This document shows positions 58,245 through 64,000 of a stretch of DNA of 64,000 nt, piece after piece. Made by a program: the position numbers and the translations under genes. The stretch's first letter is position 1, and each line of letters opens with the position of its first letter. Where the stretch lies: positions 2,626,501 through 2,690,500 of the forward strand of contig OX345648.1 of the NCBI GenBank assembly GCA_947044365.1, written 5' to 3'. The notes below the pieces were generated by a model that made no database searches, was not told where the DNA came from, and saw nothing but the letters and a program-made list of their open reading frames with translations. Source of the stretch: Petrosia ficiformis (taxonomy: Eukaryota > Porifera > Demospongiae > Haplosclerida > Petrosiidae).

Positions 58245-58346
58245 CTTTTGGGTAACACGTGGTCTTTATTTTAAATGAATTTAAAACTTTTTTGTATTCT
58301 ATTTCTATTTAAGTGAAATCTAATTCAATTTTTTATGTATACTTAC

Positions 58347-58766
58347 CTTTACCTTCTTGATACCAGGGGTAGCAATTATCATTGGAGTACTATGTGATGT
58401 TGATGAAGTGCTTTGGTCACAACTGGTTCTTTCAGTCTGTTCATCTCCCTCAGTCTGTTCATCTCCCTCATCATCATTACGAGAGGGCAAAAGATTAGAA
58501 CTACGCTGTGGATTGCCCTCCATTCTCTCTGTGCTGATTTTTTTGCACAATGTTTCGACTTCATGTAGTCGCTTCTCCAAATGCGCTGTCTTGTCTCTTA
58601 ATTCTTTCACAACCTTCACAATGTCATAAGGGCTATCATCATGTACATGAGTCAGGTCCAACTGTGTAGATAGGCTATCAGGTTTAACTTGCTGCTCCTC
58701 CGTCATTTCTGTTTCCTGGTGTATCTCTTCAATTCCACAAAGTGCTTTCAAAATCTGAAAAGCCAT
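58347..58766 (-). CDS. Coiled-coil first exon, most complete copy
   Basis: Encodes MAFQILKALCGIEEIHQETE, MTEEQQVKPDSLSTQLDLTH, a heptad helix (VKVVKELRDKTAHLEKRLHE), CKKISTERMEG and a Ser/Thr/acidic tail with a duplicated EGDEQTE unit, ending ATPGIKKVK at donor GTAAGT. The next exon of this gene appears to be the SANT exon: its tail lies on the same strand at 55990-56060, beyond the DUF7869 pseudogene, which would then sit in the intron. The function is unknown; a small nuclear, DNA-binding, dimerising protein is a guess. Confidence 0.5.
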
Positions 58767-59341
58767 ATCGTAGTTGATGTATTAACACTACTGTTATATC
58801 TATATATAACTGCCTTTTACGAGAACCAGCTATAGCTGAATACAGTAGTAAAAGCATGCTAAATTGGTGATGGAGGGTAGGCTGGGATGGTAAATTTTCT
58901 GTCTTGCTCTGACTGTAGTTTCGACTTCAAACACACGTGTCTGCTATACGCGCATGCTCCCAACACCCACGTGTTAACTAGGTTTAAAGTTCACTCTAAA
59001 CCACATTGAAATATTATCCTAGAGATTAAATACATGTACTTCATTAATTTGTATACACAGGGATCTCAGAAAATGTACGAAGATAATGTTTGTGACAATA
59101 AATTGGATAAGAAAAAAGGTTGGTTTTCTAATAAGTTATGAATTTTTGTGGATGGATGGTCTTGCTTCTAGGAGGACAGTACACACTAAGATATACATGT
59201 ACTTGTAATATTACAATAATATGTCTTTTATTTTTTATCATTGAATATATGCTCCCTTTTCACTAAAATATAATTATACATTTGGTAAAGCTTGTACCAT
59301 GGGTTCTTCACTATTTTGATAAATTTTCTCATTTTTTTTAG
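58767..59341. other. Spacer leading into the second PHD2 copy
   Basis: No gene. 59095-59150 resembles 34215-34260, and 59150-59341 matches 36545-36742, the intron before PHD2. The acceptor is T-rich, ending TTTTTTTAG. Confidence 0.55.
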
Positions 59342-59454
59342 GCATCACGGAAGAGCGTTTGTAATGTTTGTGAAACTGCAAGAGGTATAATGCTACATTG
59401 TACAGAATGTCCAGAGGTCATTCACAAAAGATGTCATAACCCTCCATTGACAAG
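59342..59454 (+). pseudogene. BAZ2-like PHD2 exon, second copy
   Basis: Identical to 36743-36854 except for CPEVIHKR in place of CPKVIHKR. Acceptor and donor (GTAATA) are intact, but there is no PHD1 exon before it and no bromodomain exon after it in the window. Confidence 0.75.
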
Positions 59455-60094
59455 GTAATATTCATGACGTTGTATATAGTTTAATTAACCTTTCTTGTGC
59501 AATTAGCCCTCACTCGCGTAGACAGAATAGTGAATTACTGTAATGATTTTGTGTGTCTGTGTATTATCACATTTTGTGAAAACATAATGACATTGGCACT
59601 TTGTAGATCACAGAAGGAAATCTTCTGGTTAAAAAGTTATAACAATGTTTGTAACTCACGGTTGCTTTTTCATTTCTTTCAAAAGGCTTCTTGTAGCAAT
59701 CAAATACAATTAAACCTTGTTTGAAGGCTAATGGTGTCAAATCACTGCTTGAAATGGAATACATTTCAGGGAGTGCCTGCTACATCATCAAACATAGTCT
59801 CTTAGCTTTCAGCCATTATGGTCACTTTCTCATATATTATTTCATGCACATGATTTAAGCCATAAAACTGATTTCATTAGTTATAAAAATGATAATCCAT
59901 GTAATGTAATTATTATTGGTGTTTCTCCCAAAAATCCTTAGAATATTGCATTTGTTTTTAAAATGTACAGAGAGCCTTCAAACATTTACAACTACTGTAA
60001 GGGTACAAATTTTCGAGGGGGATTTATTTTCGTTATTTTCGTATGCTACATATCCTTTTGCCATTTGCACATGCGCAACAGTATAATGAGACTG

Positions 60095-61196
60095 ATGACC
60101 AAGATGCCACTGTTTAAGTACTTCAGTCCAGTTGATCCATTATCTTCTTCAAACTCGTTTATGATTACAACTATTACAGAAGTAAATAGCAAAGTCCTAA
60201 ACAATAAGGAGAGAGGACAAAAGAGAGGTGAATACCTCAAGTTATCTGAAGAGGGGAAAGCCATCGTCGGAAAATAATGCTAGTGAGCATGGTGTTGCGA
60301 GAGCTGTGCAACATTTTAAGACAGAGAATTTGAAAGCTAGTAGTGTGAGTGAATGTATGAAAATGAGTTAAAGAAGAAGAGTAAATCAGCTGTATGTAGG
60401 GAAGAAGTCATTGTTGACTCCCTCCCTATGAAAAAACGTGATAGACCACCTCTTTTAGGATAAAATAATGACATCTGTTTGAGAAAGTTACTTGTATCAA
60501 TGAGAAGTAGAGGAGCACCAGTAGGAACAAGTATCATCATCAGTATAGGGCATGGAATAATGCTTAAATGTGATAGATCTTCACTAGAAGAATTTGTTCA
60601 GCTTAATAAAAAGTGGGCTAAAAGCGTATTAAGGAGAATGGGCATTACAAAAAAAAGGGCCAATTCCGAAGCAAAGATTTTACCTGGAAATTTCATAGAG
60701 ATAAAAGAACAATACCTAATGGGCATTAAATCAGTCGTGACTATGGAGGAAATTCTGTGTGAGTTAAATTGGGACCAGACTGCAATGAAAATTGTCCCTT
60801 CCTTGCAATGGACCCTGGAAATAGTAGCTACAGATGATAAACACCAGCTCACCGCTGTGCTCACATGTTCGTTGGCTGGGAGTTTTCTACCAATTCAGCT
60901 AATTTACAAAGGAACAACAGCAAGATGTCTGCTTAAGAATGTGTCTGTTTCTGAAGATCGACATTTTACATATTATAGCTATCATTGGTCGAATACTGCT
61001 ATAATGGTAGAATATGTGAAGCGCATCATTGTACCATACATAGCTCAAATGCGACAAGAACTCAAACTAAGTGGTGATCATCCTGCTCTTGTTCTGTTTG
61101 ATGTTTTCAAAGGCCAGTGCACTGATGAAATTTTCAAGTTGTTAGACATCTTGTATGTTATAGTCCTCCTACCCAATACTACTGACAGACTCCAGC
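60095..61196 (+). pseudogene. Pogo-like transposase, second family, longer copy
   Basis: N-terminus MPLFKYFSPVDPLSSS, HTH-like KRGEYLKLSEEGKAIVGK continuing in a shifted frame with ASEHGVARAVQHFKTE, then a frame from 60479 with WAKSVLRRMGITKKRANSE, LNWDQTAMKIVP (first Asp), LTAVLTCSLAGSFLPIQLIY, HWSNTAIMVEYVKRIIVPYI and LVLFDVFKGQCTDE (second Asp). It stops at NTTDRLQP, exactly where the third Asp motif (QPLD) should be, because a MITE begins there. It differs from the 2956-4451 transposase but shares the architecture, so it is a second pogo-like lineage. Confidence 0.78.
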
Positions 61197-61432
61197 CAGT
61201 GTTCTCGCCAGGATTTTCATATTTGGTGGTGCCACCCACGCTTTTAAATAAATAATGATCTTCAAAGTTGATTGTTTAAACAATGTGGTTTGTAGGTTGG
61301 GTAATAATATCATGTGGTTTCATGGTAATTAAGTATAACAATGCTTGGTGGCAAATTTGAACCTCTGTTGGCTGTGCAGACAGTAATATTGGTGGTGCAA
61401 CACCACCACAAAAAAGCCTAATGAGAACACTG
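61197..61432. mobile_element. CAGTGTTCT-type MITE at pogo/SANT junction, copy 2
   Basis: Same junctions as 38219-38465: transposase sequence ACTCCAGC on the left, TCCCACAG and SANT intron on the right. A few bases differ internally. Confidence 0.85.
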
Positions 61433-61473
61433 TCCCACAGTATATATTAGTTTCCATTCCATTTCATTTCCAG

Positions 61474-61654
61474 CTTCGAAAACCCAATCTTTCATTCACT
61501 AAAGAGGAAGAACGCTTTCTAATTAAAGGTGTAAGCAAATTAGGCCGTCGATGGAAACACATCTTAACAGCATATCCATTTCAAGAAGGTCGCACTGCCA
61601 TGAGTCTCCAAGACTACTTACAAGAAGGGGGAAGTAGAGTTACTTTTATTTTGA
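61474..61654 (+). pseudogene. SANT/Myb-like terminal exon, frameshifted copy
   Basis: Acceptor CATTTCCAG, then LRKPNLSFTKEEERFLIKGV, SKLGRRWKHILTAYPF and QEGRTAMSLQD. A deletion removes the DKYKK part and shifts the frame. Confidence 0.68.
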
Positions 61655-61674
61655 TGCTCCAGTAGAAATGTATA

Positions 61675-61950
61675 AAATTATACCTCTAATTAATTACATC
61701 ACCACACCCTTTACCACACTTTACCTCCTTATCTAACAGCCCATTAAATCTAATGTATATTAAACTTAGCTTTTTTGTAATCAAAATCTGTGGGTTGAAT
61801 ATCAGTTTAATAACTAACTCATTTCAGCTCTATACCTCTCTTTTTATAAGATTCAAGATTTTAACTTAGCTTGCTGAAAAAAAGATGTCTTAAGAAAGCC
61901 ATTGATGTAAACTTTATGCTTTGCTAACAGCAGGAAGACAGCAAGGCCAG
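61675..61950 (+). repeat. SANT-element 3' module, partial
   Basis: Matches 38850-39115 and, inverted, 1790-2045. It ends at GCAAGGCCAG, where CTGTGGGAGTACATAG, the flank right of the intact MITE at 32706, begins. Confidence 0.7.
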
Positions 61951-62102
61951 CTGTGGGAGTACATAGTGTTAGTTAGAGCCCTCTCAAGAGAGCTCTAACT
62001 ATTATTACATAGTAACTGTACCAAGGTGTACCACAGACTTCCATGTACATATACATGAATTACAGTAACTAAGCAAACCTTTGCATATGGCAACAGTACA
62101 TA

Positions 62103-64000
62103 CAGGGTGTCAGATAAGAAAACAGAAATGGTGAGCAATTGTGCTCACCTTATGCCCTCTTGAGTAATAGTTGGGTGAGCATTGAGCACCAACTTGCCAC
62201 AAGCTAATTCTAATAATAGTCATTATTTAATATTAATTTTTATTTCTATGTTCATAATTATAAATAGCGTAGGAACACATGTACCTGCAGCTCTTCATAC
62301 ACTTCAGATTATTATAATCTTTTATCACAAATTCATAACAATGTATTTACGTTTATTAAATTTATGCATGATTGTAATTATTCATTCATTAGTTAAATCA
62401 TCCTTAAGATCTAACTCAGAATCAGAAGTAAACAAGGTTACATCAGACTGATCAGAGACTTCAGAAAGTGCGCAGTCACTATACATACAAGTATCACTGT
62501 CATCATCAATTTTAGCTGCTTTCGGTTTTCTGTAGTTTGGCCTACGATGGACAGTTGATGCCCAATAACTCATAGCAGGTTGAGGGTTGAATGCCTCCAA
62601 GCTGGGCCCATTTATAGATATAAACATTAGGGAATTTAATGTAGACCTTAACATCACAGCTCTACCATCTGACTTTATCCGATTCAACATGGAAAATCCT
62701 CTTTCACATATGGCAGTGTTCATTGGCAATAGCATAACAATCGAAATGACCTTCATGACACTAGAGAATCGAGAATCTTGTGTAATAATTCGAGGCCACA
62801 ATATATGAAAGTGTCGTTCACTCAATGGGATTCTTTTGCATACAAACAATTTTAACCTTAGCCACTGTTCTTCTACTTTCCTACAAAAGTCATCATCAAA
62901 AAGTGGTTTAAAGTGATTCAAAATATTGACCATCTCTTTTCTACCATATCCAACAACCTTCTCTCGATCATCTCCTGTTGTTGGCCAGTTAGTGGGATCA
63001 AATATATCACAATCCCTTAGAATATCGTAAATCGCTTCTGAATGTATGTAACAGCTCCATCTGTAAGGGCTTTGGCATCATGGCTTGCTAAATCAATTCC
63101 TTCCTTACCACATGTAACGTGAAGGCCACGAAATGTCGTAGGTTGCTCAATGTTGTCAAAATCTTTTAAACATTGAGAATATGTTATACCAGGTGATGAC
63201 TTTAGCTGTTCTAAGTACCCAAGGGTAGCATCTAACTCGTCCAAAACAGAACTTAGAGACAGATCATCTGACTGAAATGCTTCTGAAAGCTTGGAAAGAG
63301 CTGTAGTAAAATCGCACATAAACCCAAGAAATGCTATGAACCTAACTGAACGACACGTCCGCAAAAGACCTTTTGCAGTGTTTGCTTCACTGCTATTACT
63401 TGAAGCAGCCTTCTCTTCTAAATGTGTAATGGTACTTGTCCAGTTATCATTTACTGCCTTCATTACTCTCACTTTAGATGCAATCCACCTTGTTGAATTC
63501 CACTTGCCATACTTTCTAAGTGTAATATCTAGAATCTCACTAACTGCTGAAAGTTCTCGTAATCGTTTGCCAGAATGGGAATAGAATTTCAGTAATGATT
63601 TGATAGTGTTCTGAAATTTTGAAAGGTATGCCACACCTTTGCATGCATCTAAAACTCCGAGTTCTAGTTTGTGAGCCACACAATGTATCTGTACAAGATA
63701 AGGGATATCTTTTTTCAGGAGCACACCTAGGCCACCATGACAACCCATGTTTACACTGGCACCATCCGTACCTAACCCAACTATTCTGGCTTTCCAGTCA
63801 ACAATACCCAAGCCGGTCAAGAACTCACCAAGTTCTTGTGCAATGTCAGCAGCAGAAGCACCATTAACATTCATCAATCCTAAATACACATTTTCAGGTT
63901 TGCCATCTGTTAAAATCCTTGCATACACAATCTCTTGTTCTACTGTACCTTTATCAGTTGAGCCATCTATATAGGAGAATAGAAAAAAAAGCCTGATTGT
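62103..64000 (-). mobile_element. hAT transposon, left end and body, runs off the window
   Basis: The left end CAGGGTGTCAG at 62103 interrupts sequence that is continuous at 32840-32865 (CAACAGTACATAG then TTCTG), giving the exact insertion point. Transposase reads toward this end. The right end lies beyond the window. Confidence 0.78.
62382..63967 (-). pseudogene. hAT-family transposase, partial, one frameshift
   Basis: The catalytic region shows DGSTDKGTVEQEIV, GLGTDGASVNMG, QIHCVAHKLELGVLDA and KWNSTRWIASKV. The C-terminal dimerisation domain shows VMLLPMNTAICERGFSMLNR. This resembles the ZMYM6/ZNF862-like hAT group. It ends with a Ser/Asp-rich acidic tail. The frame breaks near 63028: after VTYIQ the other frame reads EAIYDILRDCDIFDPTNWP and leads into the 62933 ORF, so one base is lost. 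The sequence before 63967 (T-rich, ending CCTATATAG) looks like an intron acceptor, so more exons lie outside. Confidence 0.85.

Overview
This looks like metazoan nuclear DNA from an AT-rich, repeat-rich invertebrate genome, most likely a sponge or another early-branching animal. The grounds are GT-AG introns, a GatA-type amidase gene split by introns, a BAZ2-like PHD/bromodomain gene, and transposons (Tc1, pogo-like DDE, hAT, CR1/L2-like LINE, DUF7869-type, HIRAN and Ulp1 ORFs). The species call is inference. There is one 200-N assembly gap (21396-21595).

Layout. 1-5395 is a transposon cluster: Tc1 transposase, Ulp1-like protease and pogo-like DDE transposase on the minus strand, with a HIRAN-domain ORF diverging on the plus strand. 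It is repeated almost exactly at 40253-45650. Each copy is followed by units of about 7 kb made of a minus-strand HIRAN relic, a TTAA-flanked MITE, two plus-strand bromodomain exons, and usually a DUF7869-type pseudogene. Four bromodomain exon pairs are present (starting at 6686, 13554, 45698 and 53655), but only the second is followed by a terminal exon (16889-16951). 16952-19122 shows no gene. 19123-22090 is a broken LINE whose ORF carries a 2A-like motif. 23473-27893 is a mitochondrial GatA (QRSL1-type) gene whose 3' half lacks conserved coding sequence and whose fifth exon holds a perfect palindrome. 28800-30205 holds MITEs and foldbacks. 30478-31555 is an unrecognised multi-exon candidate on the minus strand. 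32090-34220 is an inverted arrangement of SANT-exon and MITE sequences. 34426-36854 carries the upstream BAZ2-like exons (BAZ2 linker region, damaged PHD1, PHD2). 36540-38700 is repeated at 59160-61660. The window ends inside a hAT transposon (62103-64000).

How it fits together. The host genes supported are gatA, a BAZ2-like chromatin reader and possibly the minus-strand gene at 30.5-31.6 kb. The BAZ2-like exons read in frame from exon to exon, but they are scattered among transposons and multiplied, so this is either a tandemly duplicated, largely pseudogenised locus or a mis-joined set of haplotypes. Nearly all transposase genes are dead. Many defects are shared by every copy, so the elements decayed before the large duplications.
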